Shown here: positions 17,508 through 26,498 of the stretch, piece after piece
Layout: the number at the start of each line of letters is the position of its first letter
Numbering within the stretch: the stretch's first letter is position 1
Assembly: GCF_003584105.1 (NCBI RefSeq)
Contig: NZ_QXFO01000024.1
Coordinates: forward strand, 239,917-303,916
DNA from: Flagellimonas taeanensis
Lineage (GTDB): Bacteria; Bacteroidota; Bacteroidia; Flavobacteriales; Flavobacteriaceae
DNA length: 64,000 nt
Direction: 5' to 3'
The notes under the pieces: model-generated
Seen by the model: the letters and a program-made list of their open reading frames with translations, nothing else
Told to the model about the DNA's origin: nothing
The model's database searches: none
Translations under genes and position numbers: made by a program

Positions 17508-20054
17508 ATGCAGCAGTCCAGACGGTTAGAAGAGTTCAAAAAGTCGGTCACCAACAAGTTCAATATATACAACAGCCTTTTCTTGAGCTTGCCGTATAAG
17601 AATATTGAAAATGTGGGGATCCTCATTCCCGTTTTGCTCGATCAGTGCGAAAGGGGACTCAGGGAAGGCAAGGACCCCAAAGAGATTTTGGAGGTCTTTT
17701 TCACCAACTTCGCCAATATCAAGGACGAAAGGGAACGCCTGGATTTTATGTTCCGCATCATCCAATACGTGGAACGTCAGGTGGTGCTCTATGATAGTGT
17801 GGAAGATTCTGCCTTTCCCCAGCTCCAAAAATACAGCAACTCGCTCACCATTAAGGATTACTTTGAATTGGTGAACCGCACCAAGAATTGGGACAAGGTT
17901 TCCAAAAAACTGTCCACCTTCAGTGCACGGATCGTTTTGACGGCACACCCCACACAGTTCTATACCCCCGCTGTTTTGGACATTATCGCCGAGCTGCGTT
18001 CGCTCATAGACGAGGACAGGATCTATGACATCGATGTGACCCTTCAGCAGTTGGGGCTCACCTCGTTGATCAATGCCAAAAAGCCGACCCCTTTGGACGA
18101 GGCCAAGAACATCATCTACATCCTCCGAAATACCTATTACAATGCCGTTGGTGAGCTGTACCAATATGTGAAAAGTAATATCAAGGACGAGGACTTTGAG
18201 AACTACAACATCATCAAACTGGGCTTTTGGCCAGGTGGGGACCGTGACGGGAACCCTTATGTTACGGCGGACATTACCCGAAAAGTGGCCGATGAACTAA
18301 GGCTCACCTTGATGAAATGTTATTATAACGAATTGAAGGAACTCCGAAAAAAACTCACTTTCAAGGGCATGCAGGACGACCTCACTAAACTGAGCGACAA
18401 ACTCTACAAGGCAATGTTCGATCCCACGGTTCCCATAACCTATGCGGAGATCATTGGGCATCTGGAGGACATCAGGGAAAAACTGATAGCGGATTACCAC
18501 GGATTGTACCTGGACCTTTTGGATAGTTTCACGGACAAGGTACATATCTTCAAGACCCATTTTGCCACTTTGGATATCCGTCAGGACCATAGCAAACATA
18601 AATTGGTGGTGGAAACGGTGTTAAAAAAGGAAGGAGCCATCAAAGAAAATTTGGAAGAACTGAAGGAAAAGGACCTAGTGAAGTGGTTGCTCCAAAAAAA
18701 CCTAAAGTTGGATGCCGCTGATTTTGATGATGAAATCGTGAAAGATACCATTGCCAATATCCAACAGCTGAAGGAAATACAGAAAACGAACGGGGAAGAT
18801 GGATGCAATCGGTACATCATCAGCAATTCTGAGGATATTTTTGCCGTATTGTTCGTCTTCGGATTGTTCAGATGGTGCGGTTGGGACGAGAAGGACATCA
18901 CCTTTGACATTGTTCCCCTTTTTGAGACCATGAAAGGGATGGAAGTGTCCGAAGAAGTCATGCAGACCCTTTTTGACATTCCGCAGTATCGAAAGCATCT
19001 GGAGAAACGAAACGAAATGCATACCATCATGCTCGGATTTTCCGATGGTACCAAGGATGGGGGCTATTTGAAGGCCAACTGGTCCATATTGAAGACCAAG
19101 GAAACACTGAGCAAGGTCTGTAAGAAGAACGGGATCAAGGCCATTTTCTTTGACGGAAGGGGAGGACCACCAGCAAGGGGAGGGGGCAAGACCCACAGGT
19201 TCTATGCCGCTCAGACCAAAGATGTGGCCAACCATGAGATCCAATTGACCATCCAAGGGCAGACCATAACCAGTACCTATGGCACCAAGGAACAATTCAA
19301 GCACAACTCTGAACAGTTGCTCACCGCAGGGCTCAGCAACAATATTTTTGGAAAGGAGCTTGTCATAACCGCTGCGCAGCGTAAACTGATCGAGGAACTC
19401 TCGGATTTGAGTTTTGATAAATACGATGCACTGAAGCAGCATGAAAAGTTCATTCCATATTTGGAGCACCGCAGTACCTTGAAATATTACACCAAAGCGA
19501 ACATTGGCAGTAGGCCGGGCAAGAGGGGCAACAAGGCAAAACTGACCCTGTCGGACCTTAGGGCCATCTCCTTTGTGGGATCCTGGAGCCAGTTGAAACA
19601 GAACGTGCCCGGATATTTCGGTCTTGGAACGGCCATTCAGCAACTCAAGAACGAAGGAAGGCTCAACGAGGTCAAGAAGTTGTACAAGGAAGTCCCCTTT
19701 TTCAGGGCATTGATGCACAACAGTATGATGTCCTTGGCCAAGACCAACTTTAACCTGACCAGTTACATGAAGGACGATCCCGAATTTGGGGAGTTTTGGC
19801 ACATACTCCATCAAGAGTTCCAACTTTCCAAGAAAATGCTCCTCCAGATTTCCGGGCTCAAGATCTTGATGGAAGATGAGGAGGTATCAAGGGAATCGGT
19901 AAAGATCAGGGAAAAAATAGTGCTGCCCCTTTTGGTGATCCAGCAGAATGCCCTGTATCACATTACACAGGATTCGGAATTCAAGGAACTGTACGAAAAG
20001 ATAGTGACACGTTCTCTCTACGGGAACATCAACGCTAGTAGGAACTCGGCGTAG
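17508..20054 (+). CDS. ppc: phosphoenolpyruvate carboxylase
   Basis: An 848-residue enzyme that carboxylates PEP to oxaloacetate to refill the TCA cycle. The catalytic histidine lies in VLTAHPTQ (His147). LGFWPGGDRDGNPYVT follows at about 235-250, and the PEP-binding glycine-rich loop FFDGRGGPPARGGG lies near residue 550. The C-terminus ends in RNSA rather than the usual R-N-T-G, a small departure at a position that forms part of the inhibitor and active site environment in the family. Length is at the short end of the family. It is preceded by a 174-bp spacer with an inverted repeat. Confidence 0.95.
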   Translation: MQQSRRLEEFKKSVTNKFNIYNSLFLSLPYKNIENVGILIPVLLDQCERGLREGKDPKEILEVFFTNFANIKDERERLDFMFRIIQYVERQVVLYDSVEDSAFPQLQKYSNSLTIKDYFELVNRTKNWDKVSKKLSTFSARIVLTAHPTQFYTPAVLDIIAELRSLIDEDRIYDIDVTLQQLGLTSLINAKKPTPLDEAKNIIYILRNTYYNAVGELYQYVKSNIKDEDFENYNIIKLGFWPGGDRDGNPYVTADITRKVADELRLTLMKCYYNELKELRKKLTFKGMQDDLTKLSDKLYKAMFDPTVPITYAEIIGHLEDIREKLIADYHGLYLDLLDSFTDKVHIFKTHFATLDIRQDHSKHKLVVETVLKKEGAIKENLEELKEKDLVKWLLQKNLKLDAADFDDEIVKDTIANIQQLKEIQKTNGEDGCNRYIISNSEDIFAVLFVFGLFRWCGWDEKDITFDIVPLFETMKGMEVSEEVMQTLFDIPQYRKHLEKRNEMHTIMLGFSDGTKDGGYLKANWSILKTKETLSKVCKKNGIKAIFFDGRGGPPARGGGKTHRFYAAQTKDVANHEIQLTIQGQTITSTYGTKEQFKHNSEQLLTAGLSNNIFGKELVITAAQRKLIEELSDLSFDKYDALKQHEKFIPYLEHRSTLKYYTKANIGSRPGKRGNKAKLTLSDLRAISFVGSWSQLKQNVPGYFGLGTAIQQLKNEGRLNEVKKLYKEVPFFRALMHNSMMSLAKTNFNLTSYMKDDPEFGEFWHILHQEFQLSKKMLLQISGLKILMEDEEVSRESVKIREKIVLPLLVIQQNALYHITQDSEFKELYEKIVTRSLYGNINASRNSA

Positions 20055-20068
20055 GGCAAAAAAGGCTG

Positions 20069-20776
20069 GTGGATAAACCATTCAAACATACACACCCCTA
20101 CGAACCTTTTTTATTCCCAGAGGTCACCAAATTGATTGTGGGAACCTTGCCGCCGCCCCGCTTCACTACGGGTGATCTCAAAAAAGAAGATGTCGATTTC
20201 TGTTATGGGAGCTGCAATGGGATGCTTTGGCCCATTTTGGATCGAATCTTTGAACTAGGGTTAAAGTATGAGACCACGTTTGAGGCCATTTCGCAGCGGG
20301 AAACATTCCTCCGTAAGCACAAAATTGGGGTCTGTGATATTGTTGCAAGTGCCGAACGGACCAAAATTGATGCCTCCGATCTTGGGATGCAAAATGTGGA
20401 ACTTCGGGATTTGGTCGGATACCTCAAGAAATATGCGAACATCCATACGATTCTCTTTATGGGAGGCAACAGCAAGAACGGCCCGGAATATTTCTTTCGA
20501 AGACAACTGAAGGAACATGACCTGAAATTGGATGTGGTGAATGATGAAGTGCCGCGGGTCCATCAATTTGAATTGCCAACGGATTTAAGTCCAATGTCGG
20601 TTCGAGCGCAGTCGAGAACCATAAAAACCGTATCCCTGACCGCTCCTTCGGGTACTGCCAATCGTGCAGTGGGAAGTTTACAGGCCTACAAAGACCTCAA
20701 GGCTATAAATCCTGAATTCAATACGTTGGATTTCAGAGTGATGCAGTACCGTGCTTTTTTTGAAAATGACCAATAA
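20069..20776 (+). CDS. uracil-DNA glycosylase superfamily protein
   Basis: A 235-residue protein starting with GTG at 20069, 14 bp after ppc. The layout fits the UDG/MUG fold: KLIVGTLPPP (21-30, counterpart of the GxxPG water-activating loop), FCYGSCNGMLWPIL (44-57, counterpart of the YxxxxNxFW base-binding motif), TILFMGGNSKNGPEY (128-141), and LTAPSGTANRAVG (190-202) in place of the minor-groove loop with PSxxxAN. Relatives are DNA-deoxyinosine or mismatch-type glycosylases. The N-terminal motif is altered (LPPP), so activity is uncertain. The rest of the protein gives no further function. Confidence 0.6.
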   Translation: MDKPFKHTHPYEPFLFPEVTKLIVGTLPPPRFTTGDLKKEDVDFCYGSCNGMLWPILDRIFELGLKYETTFEAISQRETFLRKHKIGVCDIVASAERTKIDASDLGMQNVELRDLVGYLKKYANIHTILFMGGNSKNGPEYFFRRQLKEHDLKLDVVNDEVPRVHQFELPTDLSPMSVRAQSRTIKTVSLTAPSGTANRAVGSLQAYKDLKAINPEFNTLDFRVMQYRAFFENDQ

Positions 20777-20870
20777 ACCCGATTTTTTAGAACTTTTACG
20801 ATTTGGTTAAGACAATTTTAAATCCCTTTCTACGTATATACTTAAATCACAAAACCTAAAATTCAAAAAA

Positions 20871-21041
20871 ATGAAATCAATCCATAAATTGATCGGAATC
20901 ATTTTCGTTGTTATGCTTATGGCTTCATGTTCTGCGCACATCCATGCCAACAAGAATGGTATTCCTCCAGGACAGGCCAAAAAAATAACCGGGGCAAAGA
21001 GTGCAAAGGCATATGCTCCTGGTCAGCAAAAGAAAAACTAG
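20871..21041 (+). CDS. small lipoprotein with PPGQAKK motif
   Basis: A 56-residue open frame. The N-terminus MKSIHKLIGIIFVVMLMASC is a lipoprotein signal with Cys20, followed by a basic tail with IPPGQAKK and YAPGQQKKN, so two PGQ(A/Q)KK motifs. Small flavobacterial proteins of this type are sometimes annotated as quinol oxidase subunit 4 on weak grounds; I recall that label but see nothing supporting it. The gene is preceded by an AT-rich 94-bp spacer and followed by a strong terminator at 21061-21096, which supports it as a real single-gene unit. Confidence 0.75.
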   Translation: MKSIHKLIGIIFVVMLMASCSAHIHANKNGIPPGQAKKITGAKSAKAYAPGQQKKN

Positions 21042-21060
21042 TGTTTGGACAGATTCAAAT

Positions 21061-21096
21061 AAAAAAGGCCCATATATATGGGCCTTTTTGTTTTTT
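21061..21096 (+). terminator. intrinsic terminator after small lipoprotein gene
   Basis: AAGGCCCATATATATGGGCCTT forms a stem flanked by A-run and T-run (positions 21065-21086), followed by TTTGTTTTTT. It can act in both directions, also for the convergent M20 peptidase gene that ends at 21110. Confidence 0.85.
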
Positions 21097-21109
21097 CAAG
21101 TTACCATTT

Positions 21110-22606
21110 TTAGCTTTTTGGAGTCGATAGAATACCATAGAACATCTTGATGCCATAGGCCAACTGGCCAATCTTTACATTTTCGTTCGGACTGTGTTGG
21201 TTGTTGTCGGGGTTGACCATCGGGACGATAAAGGCGGGAATCTTCAGTTCATTGATAAAAGGGGCAATAGGGACTGTTCCGCCCATGGTGCGTATCTGTA
21301 CCACATTGGAACCGAAGGTGTTTTTTAAGGTCTCTGTCAAGAATAGACCATAAGGGTTGTCCAGTTCTGTGCGGAACGCATCGGTGACGCTCCCTTCTTT
21401 GACGGTGACTATTTTGTCATACTGCATGCGTTCTTCTTTGGAGGGTTCGTGGTCCAACACTTTGAAGCCTTGTTGGGCAATATGGTCCTTCACCAATTTT
21501 TTCAAGCGGTTTCCGTCGGTTTCAACTACCAGACGAAGGTCCAGTTCGGCGGTGGCACTCTCGGGAACAATGGTCCTGGCCTTTTCCCCGATCCATCCGG
21601 AACCCAGCCCACGGATGTTCAAAGAGGGATACTGCAATGCTTCCTGGTAAAAACCGCCTACTTTTTCCGCTGATCGGAACTGTAGTTTTTCAGCAATCTC
21701 TTCATCGCTGTCAGGAACACTTTTCAAGATTTCCTTGGTGGCCTCGTCAAGGGTAATCCCATCATAGTACCCGGGAATGGTCACTTTGCCATCGGCATCC
21801 TTCATGCTGGCCAACAATTGGGCCAATTGGAAGCCAGGGTTAGGGGCGTAGTTTCCATAATGGCCACTGTGTTGCGGTTTAATGGGACCATAGGTGGTCA
21901 GGGAAAGTGTAGTGATGCCCCTGCAGCCATATACGATGGTCGGTACGCCAGTGGCATGCACGGGACCGTCCACGATCATCAGAAAGTCGGCCTCCAACAG
22001 TTCGCGGTACTGTTTTACGGCTTTGGGCAAGGGTTTACTGCTCTTCTCCTCCTCACTGTCCAAGATGACCTTTACATTGAACGGGATATCCTTTCCATCA
22101 TTTTTTAATAGGTCGAAAGTGTTCAACAAGGTCACAATGGGTGATTTATCATCCGAAGTGGAGCGACCGAACAAGCGCCAATCGTAATTGATATCCTCCC
22201 CCAGTTCATCAAAAGGGACTGTGGTGAAGCTATCGCCTTCAGGCATTTTCAGCACCATTTTATAAGGGTCGGGTTGGTCCCATTTGCTAGGGTCCACCGA
22301 CTGCCCATCCAAGTGCATGTAGATCAAGACCGTGGGTTTTTCATTGTCCACCGGGGTGGCAGCAAAGAACAATGGAAGTCCATCCGTATCCAAAACAGCA
22401 GTGTTGAATCCGCGCTCCCCGAACTTTCGTTTCAACCACATGATATTCCTGTCAATATCATCAGGGTTCAAGGCATCGTTGGGGATGGCAATGAACTCCT
22501 GAAGCTCGTTGATGGCATCGGCCACTTGGGATTTTACGGCAACATCATCTTGGGCAAAAAGGGAAAATGAAAGTATAAGGGAAAGGAACGAAATGATTTT
22601 TCTCAT
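21110..22606 (-). CDS. M20/M25/M40-family metallopeptidase, exported
   Basis: A 498-residue zinc peptidase with a signal peptide (MRKIISFLSLILSFSLFAQD, cleavage near residue 19). Metal-site patterns of the M20 family are visible: VLIYMHLDGQSVDP (first zinc histidine and aspartate), LFGRSTSDDKSP, ILDSEEEKSSKPL (general-base Glu and metal Glu) and the C-terminal HSPNENV. Substrates of exported M20 proteins are dipeptides or acylated amino acids; specificity is not readable. It lies 34 bp downstream of trpA on the same strand and may be read through from the trp operon, although it has no known role in tryptophan synthesis. Confidence 0.88.
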   Translation of the reverse strand: MRKIISFLSLILSFSLFAQDDVAVKSQVADAINELQEFIAIPNDALNPDDIDRNIMWLKRKFGERGFNTAVLDTDGLPLFFAATPVDNEKPTVLIYMHLDGQSVDPSKWDQPDPYKMVLKMPEGDSFTTVPFDELGEDINYDWRLFGRSTSDDKSPIVTLLNTFDLLKNDGKDIPFNVKVILDSEEEKSSKPLPKAVKQYRELLEADFLMIVDGPVHATGVPTIVYGCRGITTLSLTTYGPIKPQHSGHYGNYAPNPGFQLAQLLASMKDADGKVTIPGYYDGITLDEATKEILKSVPDSDEEIAEKLQFRSAEKVGGFYQEALQYPSLNIRGLGSGWIGEKARTIVPESATAELDLRLVVETDGNRLKKLVKDHIAQQGFKVLDHEPSKEERMQYDKIVTVKEGSVTDAFRTELDNPYGLFLTETLKNTFGSNVVQIRTMGGTVPIAPFINELKIPAFIVPMVNPDNNQHSPNENVKIGQLAYGIKMFYGILSTPKS

Positions 22607-22640
22607 GGGACAAAATAGGGTTCATTATAAAAGTTGAAAT

Positions 22641-23405
22641 TTAACGAATTTGACCCACAAAATCACTGATTCCGTCCACCCCATTTTGTGTTAAATGTTT
22701 GATGAAGGCCGAACCAATGATAGCTCCCTTTGTCTTGGCGGTGGCCTGTTGGAAGGTCTGTGCATTACTGATCCCGAACCCGACAATTTGCGGATTTTTT
22801 AAATTCATTCCTGCAATGCGTTCAAAATAAGAAGCTTGCTCCGTACCGAAACCTTCCTTGGCCCCGGTAGTGCTAGCGGAACTCACCATGTAAATGAAGC
22901 CTTCAGAAGCATCATCGATTGCTTTGATACGAGTATCACTGGTCTGTGGGGTAATCAAAAATACATTGATCAAACCGTGTCTTTTGAAAATGGTTTCATA
23001 TTCTTCTTGATACACGTCAAGGGGCAAATCAGGAAGAATGAGCCCATCGATGCCTATTTCCTCACACTTTTGGCAAAAGGTCTCAACACCATATTGCAAC
23101 ACAGGATTGAAATAGCCCATCAAAATCAGCGGAATGGAAACCGATTTACGGATATCCTTTAATTGCTCAAAGAGCAAAGTTGTGGTCATCCCATTTTTAA
23201 GTGCTGCGGTAGAACTTGCTTGGATGGTAGGACCATCGGCCAAGGGATCACTGAAGGGCAATCCGATCTCGATTAGATCAACACCGCTCTTTTCCAGATC
23301 TTGGATGATTTTTACCGTATCGTTCAAAGCAGGGTAACCTGCGGTAAAATATATGGATAGGATTTTTTTGTCCTCCTGTAGTTTTTGTTTGATTCTATTC
23401 ATCAT
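22641..23405 (-). CDS. trpA: tryptophan synthase alpha subunit
   Basis: A 254-residue TIM-barrel subunit that cleaves indole-3-glycerol phosphate to indole and glyceraldehyde 3-phosphate. The catalytic acids correspond to Glu46 and Asp57 in LIEIGLPFSDPLADGPT. Phosphate-site strands GFGIS and IIGSAF are present near the C-terminus. The start may be Met1 or Met2 of MMNRIKQ. It is separated from trpB by 78 bp filled with GC-rich hairpin repeats. Confidence 0.97.
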   Translation of the reverse strand: MMNRIKQKLQEDKKILSIYFTAGYPALNDTVKIIQDLEKSGVDLIEIGLPFSDPLADGPTIQASSTAALKNGMTTTLLFEQLKDIRKSVSIPLILMGYFNPVLQYGVETFCQKCEEIGIDGLILPDLPLDVYQEEYETIFKRHGLINVFLITPQTSDTRIKAIDDASEGFIYMVSSASTTGAKEGFGTEQASYFERIAGMNLKNPQIVGFGISNAQTFQQATAKTKGAIIGSAFIKHLTQNGVDGISDFVGQIR

Positions 23406-23423
23406 GATATGTTGTGTCTAATC

Positions 23424-23482
23424 CCCCTTTGAAGGGGGTACGGGGGATGTGAAAACACCCCTGAAGTCCCCTCAAGGGGACA
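23424..23482. repeat. GC-rich tandem hairpin repeat between trpB and trpA
   Basis: Two perfect hairpins lie side by side: CCCCCTT-TG-AAGGGGG (23424-23439) and GTCCCC-TCAA-GGGGAC (23467-23482), with GGGG/CCCC tracts between. The unit fills nearly the whole trpB-trpA spacer. It has the look of dispersed flavobacterial intergenic palindromes of the CCCCTGAAGGGG kind; no T-run follows, so it is not an obvious terminator. Confidence 0.7.
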
Positions 23483-23483
23483 G

Positions 23484-24665
23484 TTATAAATTAAAATAAT
23501 CGATATAATTCTGTAAATCCTTATCCCCACGGCCTGAAAGGTTCACCACCACCACATCATTTTCCTTAAACTTCCGATCTTTAAAAATGGCCAAGGCGTG
23601 TGAGGACTCAATAGCTGGAATGATACCCTCCAATTTACACAGATCCAATCCGGCTTTCATGGCTTCATCATCCGTAATGGAAATGAATTCCCCGCGACCC
23701 GAAGTGTATAAATGGGCATGCAAGGGTCCTACACCGGGGTAATCCAATCCCGCGGAAATGGAGTAGGGTTCCGTGATCTGTCCGTCCGGGGTCTGCATCA
23801 ACAGCGTTTTGCTCCCGTGGATGATGCCTACTTTGCCCAAGGCAGAAGTAGCGGCACTTTCCCCGGAATGGATGCCTTTTCCTGCCGCTTCCACGGCAAT
23901 GATGCCCACTTCGGGAGTATCCAGAAAATGATAGAAAGCTCCGGCGGCATTACTGCCACCCCCTACACAAGCCACCACAAAATCCGGGTTTTCACGGCCC
24001 TCTTTTTCCAACAATTGGGATTTTACCTCTTCAGAAATGACCGATTGAAATCGGGCCACCATATCAGGATACGGGTGTGGCCCCACGACCGAACCGATAA
24101 TGTAATGGGTATCTACAGGGTTATTGATCCAATCACGGATGGCCTCGTTGGTGGCATCCTTAAGTGTTTTACTGCCCGAAGTGGCAGGCCGTACCTCAGC
24201 GCCCAACATTTTCATTCGGGCCACATTGGGGGCCTGACGGGCAATGTCTATTTCACCCATATACACCACGCACTCAATACCCATGAGGGCACAAACGGTT
24301 GCTGTGGCCACCCCATGCTGACCTGCACCGGTCTCGGCAATGATACGGTGTTTGCCCAACCTTTTTGCCATTAAGATCTGTCCGATGGTATTGTTGACTT
24401 TGTGCGCACCGGTATGGCAAAGATCTTCCCGTTTCAGGTAAATCTTGGTGTTATACTTTCTGGATAGGCGTTCCGCAAAATATAAGGGCGTTGGCCGGCC
24501 CACATAATCCTTCAGCAATTGATGGAATTCTTCCTGAAAGGAAGGTTCGGCCATAATCTGGAGATAGTTTTGCCGTAGTTCCTCACAATTGGGATACAAC
24601 ATTTCAGGGATGAATGCCCCTCCAAATTCCCCGTAATAGCCTCTTTCATCAGCGTGATAGCTCAT
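23484..24665 (-). CDS. trpB: tryptophan synthase beta subunit
   Basis: A 393-residue PLP enzyme that joins indole and serine to tryptophan. The PLP lysine is Lys89 in [15 protein letters not shown]. The phosphate-binding loop GGGSNAAG is at about 233-240, and [12 protein letters not shown] lies near residue 110. Length and motifs are typical of TrpB1, the partner of TrpA. It starts 2 bp after trpF, so translation is probably coupled. Confidence 0.98.
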   Translation of the reverse strand: MSYHADERGYYGEFGGAFIPEMLYPNCEELRQNYLQIMAEPSFQEEFHQLLKDYVGRPTPLYFAERLSRKYNTKIYLKREDLCHTGAHKVNNTIGQILMAKRLGKHRIIAETGAGQHGVATATVCALMGIECVVYMGEIDIARQAPNVARMKMLGAEVRPATSGSKTLKDATNEAIRDWINNPVDTHYIIGSVVGPHPYPDMVARFQSVISEEVKSQLLEKEGRENPDFVVACVGGGSNAAGAFYHFLDTPEVGIIAVEAAGKGIHSGESAATSALGKVGIIHGSKTLLMQTPDGQITEPYSISAGLDYPGVGPLHAHLYTSGRGEFISITDDEAMKAGLDLCKLEGIIPAIESSHALAIFKDRKFKENDVVVVNLSGRGDKDLQNYIDYFNL

Positions 24666-24667
24666 AA

Positions 24668-25360
24668 TCAGTTGTCAGTTTTAAGTTGTAAGTCGTCAGT
24701 GAGTTCATTGATGAATGTTTTCAATGACGGTATGTCTTTTAGTCCGGGCTCGATTTCTAATTTGCTGTTCACATCTATGGCGAAGCAATATTGTGAAGCC
24801 GGACTGTTCAAAAATGCTTTCAATTTATCCACAGAATCCAATCCGATTCCCCCACTTAAAAAAAAAGGTTTGGTGGAGGGATAGCGTTCCAAAACGGACC
24901 AATCAAAAGTGTATCCGTTGCCACCGGGCAGTCTTCCCTTGGTGTCGAAAAGAAAATAATCGCAAACGGATTCGTAATTCTTCAATATTGAAAAATCAAA
25001 ATCATCCTTAATGGAAAAGACTTTGATGATTTCCAACCCGTCACCCCGAACTTGTTTCGGGGTCCCATCCTTTTGAGATGCTGAAACGAGTTCAGCATGA
25101 CGAAGATTGCTGCAATATTCAACACTTTCCTTGCCATGAAGTTGAACCGCATCTAAATGATGATGTGCAACTTTTACCATAACCTCTTCCACGGAAGCAT
25201 CCACGAACACCCCTACTTTTTTAATGGATTTCGGGAACGTGGGCATGTCTCCCCCAAAATACCGTGAGGAAGGCTCCCAGAAAATGAAACCCAGGTAGTC
25301 GGGGTGCAGTTGTGCCACCTCTATGGGGTTTTGGTTCATGCCACAAACTTTTAGTTTCAT
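24668..25360 (-). CDS. trpF: phosphoribosylanthranilate isomerase with in-frame repeat insertion
   Basis: A 230-residue TIM-barrel isomerase of the third tryptophan step. Family motifs are KLKVCGMNQ at the N-terminus (general-base Cys), [32 protein letters not shown] and FFLSGGIG. The protein is about 20 residues longer than usual. The excess is the stretch [20 protein letters not shown] between CSNL and LEIIKVFS, which is encoded by a palindromic repeat (25041-25102) whose half recurs outside genes at 26315-26342. The reading frame is preserved, so the enzyme may still work with an added loop. The start ATG is at 25360. Confidence 0.93.
   Translation of the reverse strand: MKLKVCGMNQNPIEVAQLHPDYLGFIFWEPSSRYFGGDMPTFPKSIKKVGVFVDASVEEVMVKVAHHHLDAVQLHGKESVEYCSNLRHAELVSASQKDGTPKQVRGDGLEIIKVFSIKDDFDFSILKNYESVCDYFLFDTKGRLPGGNGYTFDWSVLERYPSTKPFFLSGGIGLDSVDKLKAFLNSPASQYCFAIDVNSKLEIEPGLKDIPSLKTFINELTDDLQLKTDN
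25041..25102. repeat. palindromic repeat element inserted within trpF
   Basis: Two hairpins are present: ACCCCGAA/TTCGGGGT (25043-25063) and ATGCTGAA/TTCAGCAT (25078-25098). The last 28 bp (25075-25102) recur exactly at 26315-26342 in the trpD-trpC spacer. The element is read in frame on the minus strand and encodes RHAELVSAS...KQVRGD, a string I remember from many annotated proteins of unrelated function, which marks it as a mobile or self-spreading repeat. Confidence 0.85.
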
Positions 25361-25442
25361 TTTATTCTTCTTGGTTATTTCTCACTTAGATTTCGACTGC
25401 GCTCAATCTTACATTTCGAAATAACATTATTTTTCCTTGCTG

Positions 25443-25510
25443 GTCATTTCGAACGAATGTGAGAAATCTTCATTTAGATTTCTCAATCGCTTCGCTCATT
25501 TCGAAATGAC
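25443..25510. repeat. nested inverted repeat in trpC-trpF spacer
   Basis: GTCATTTCGAA (25443-25453) and TTCGAAATGAC (25500-25510) are the outer arms; GAGAAATCT and AGATTTCTC (25461-25469, 25476-25484) are inner arms. A degenerate partial copy (TTTCGACTGCGCTCAATC...TTTCGAAATAAC) lies at about 25387-25425. The 151-bp spacer holds nothing else. Confidence 0.75.
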
Positions 25511-25511
25511 A

Positions 25512-26297
25512 TCATTTATTTAATTCATTAATAAATGCTTTGGCACCGACGCCAGGATTATCTGTTTTCATGAAATTCTCGCCGATCAAAAAGCCTTTGT
25601 ACCCAAATTCTCTTAACCCCTGAATGGCTTCAATGGAACTGATACCACTTTCGGACACTTTTACAAAGTCATCTGGAATCTGTTCCGATAGGGTTTTACT
25701 GGTATCCAAACTTACCTCGAAGGTTTTCAGGTTTCTGTTGTTCACGCCCAACATATCCAGACTGGGCATGATGGATTTATGGAGTTCCTCTTCGTTGTGG
25801 ACTTCCAACAAAACATCCAATCCCATACTTTTGGCGGTTTCAGAAAACGTTTTAATCTCCTCTCGAGATAAAATGGCCGCAATCAACAAAATCACATCGG
25901 CTCCATAAGCCCTGGCTTCCACAATCTGGTACTCATCTATGATGAATTCTTTCCGCAAAAGTGGAATGTTCACGGATGCCCGCGCCAGAACCAAATCATC
26001 CAACGAACCACCGAAATATTTTCCATCCGTTAATACAGAAATGCCACAAACGCCAGCGTCGGCATAGCCCTTGGCCACATCCTGCACGTTCAGGTTTTGG
26101 TTTATGACCGATTTGGATGGGGAACGCCTTTTGTGCTCGGCAATAATGCCCGTATTACTTTTCCGCAGGGAGGCAGCCAAGGAAACTGAAGTACGTTCCA
26201 TCATCACCGAAGCTTCCAATTGGGGAAGGGTGATCAAGGATTTTTTCAAATCGACCTCTTTGCGTTTGTCGGCAACTATTTTATCTAATATGTTCAT
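25512..26297 (-). CDS. trpC: indole-3-glycerol phosphate synthase
   Basis: A 261-residue TIM-barrel enzyme that closes the indole ring. Motifs are IIAEHKRRSPSK (catalytic Lys of the SPSKG-type motif, here SPSKS), LLRKEFIIDEYQIVEARAYGADVILLI (catalytic Lys and Glu), LGVNNRNLKTFEV and VSESGISS. It is a stand-alone TrpC, not fused to TrpF. It is flanked on both sides by repeat-bearing spacers within the trp operon. Confidence 0.97.
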   Translation of the reverse strand: MNILDKIVADKRKEVDLKKSLITLPQLEASVMMERTSVSLAASLRKSNTGIIAEHKRRSPSKSVINQNLNVQDVAKGYADAGVCGISVLTDGKYFGGSLDDLVLARASVNIPLLRKEFIIDEYQIVEARAYGADVILLIAAILSREEIKTFSETAKSMGLDVLLEVHNEEELHKSIMPSLDMLGVNNRNLKTFEVSLDTSKTLSEQIPDDFVKVSESGISSIEAIQGLREFGYKGFLIGENFMKTDNPGVGAKAFINELNK

Positions 26298-26314
26298 TTA
26301 TTTTTTATGATAAT

Positions 26315-26342
26315 GAGATGCTGAAACGAGTTCAGCATGACG
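26315..26342. repeat. 28-bp palindromic repeat, copy of the trpF insertion half
   Basis: The 28 bp are identical to 25075-25102 inside trpF and form the hairpin ATGCTGAA-ACGAG-TTCAGCAT. It lies 17 bp downstream of the trpC start codon side, in the trpD-trpC spacer. Confidence 0.9.
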
Positions 26343-26356
26343 TCTTTTTTTACTTT

Positions 26357-26466
26357 GTCATTCTGAACGAAGTGAAGAATCTCTTTTTGGATTATTGTCT
26401 TCCTTCAACTCTGCTCAGGAAACTTCAGCATCATATTTTAGTCATTCTGAACGAAGTGAAGAATCT
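26357..26466. repeat. 26-bp direct repeats in trpD-trpC spacer
   Basis: The same 26 bp (GTCATTCTGAACGAAGTGAA plus GAATCT) occur at 26357-26382 and 26441-26466. The second copy is followed by TTCTCTCGACTGCGCTCGAGATGGCA, a partly palindromic tail. Only two copies 84 bp apart, with no spacer regularity, so this is a dispersed intergenic repeat and not a CRISPR. Confidence 0.85.
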
Positions 26467-26498
26467 ATTAAATTCTCTCGACTGCGCTCGAGATGGCA

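Noticed and set aside
18702..19823. A 373-codon antisense frame within ppc
   Set aside because: Shadow of the highly conserved ppc coding sequence.
26357..26466. Possible CRISPR array (two exact 26-bp repeats)
   Set aside because: Only two copies, 84 bp apart, no further units, no cas genes. The repeats match the dispersed palindrome style in nearby spacers.
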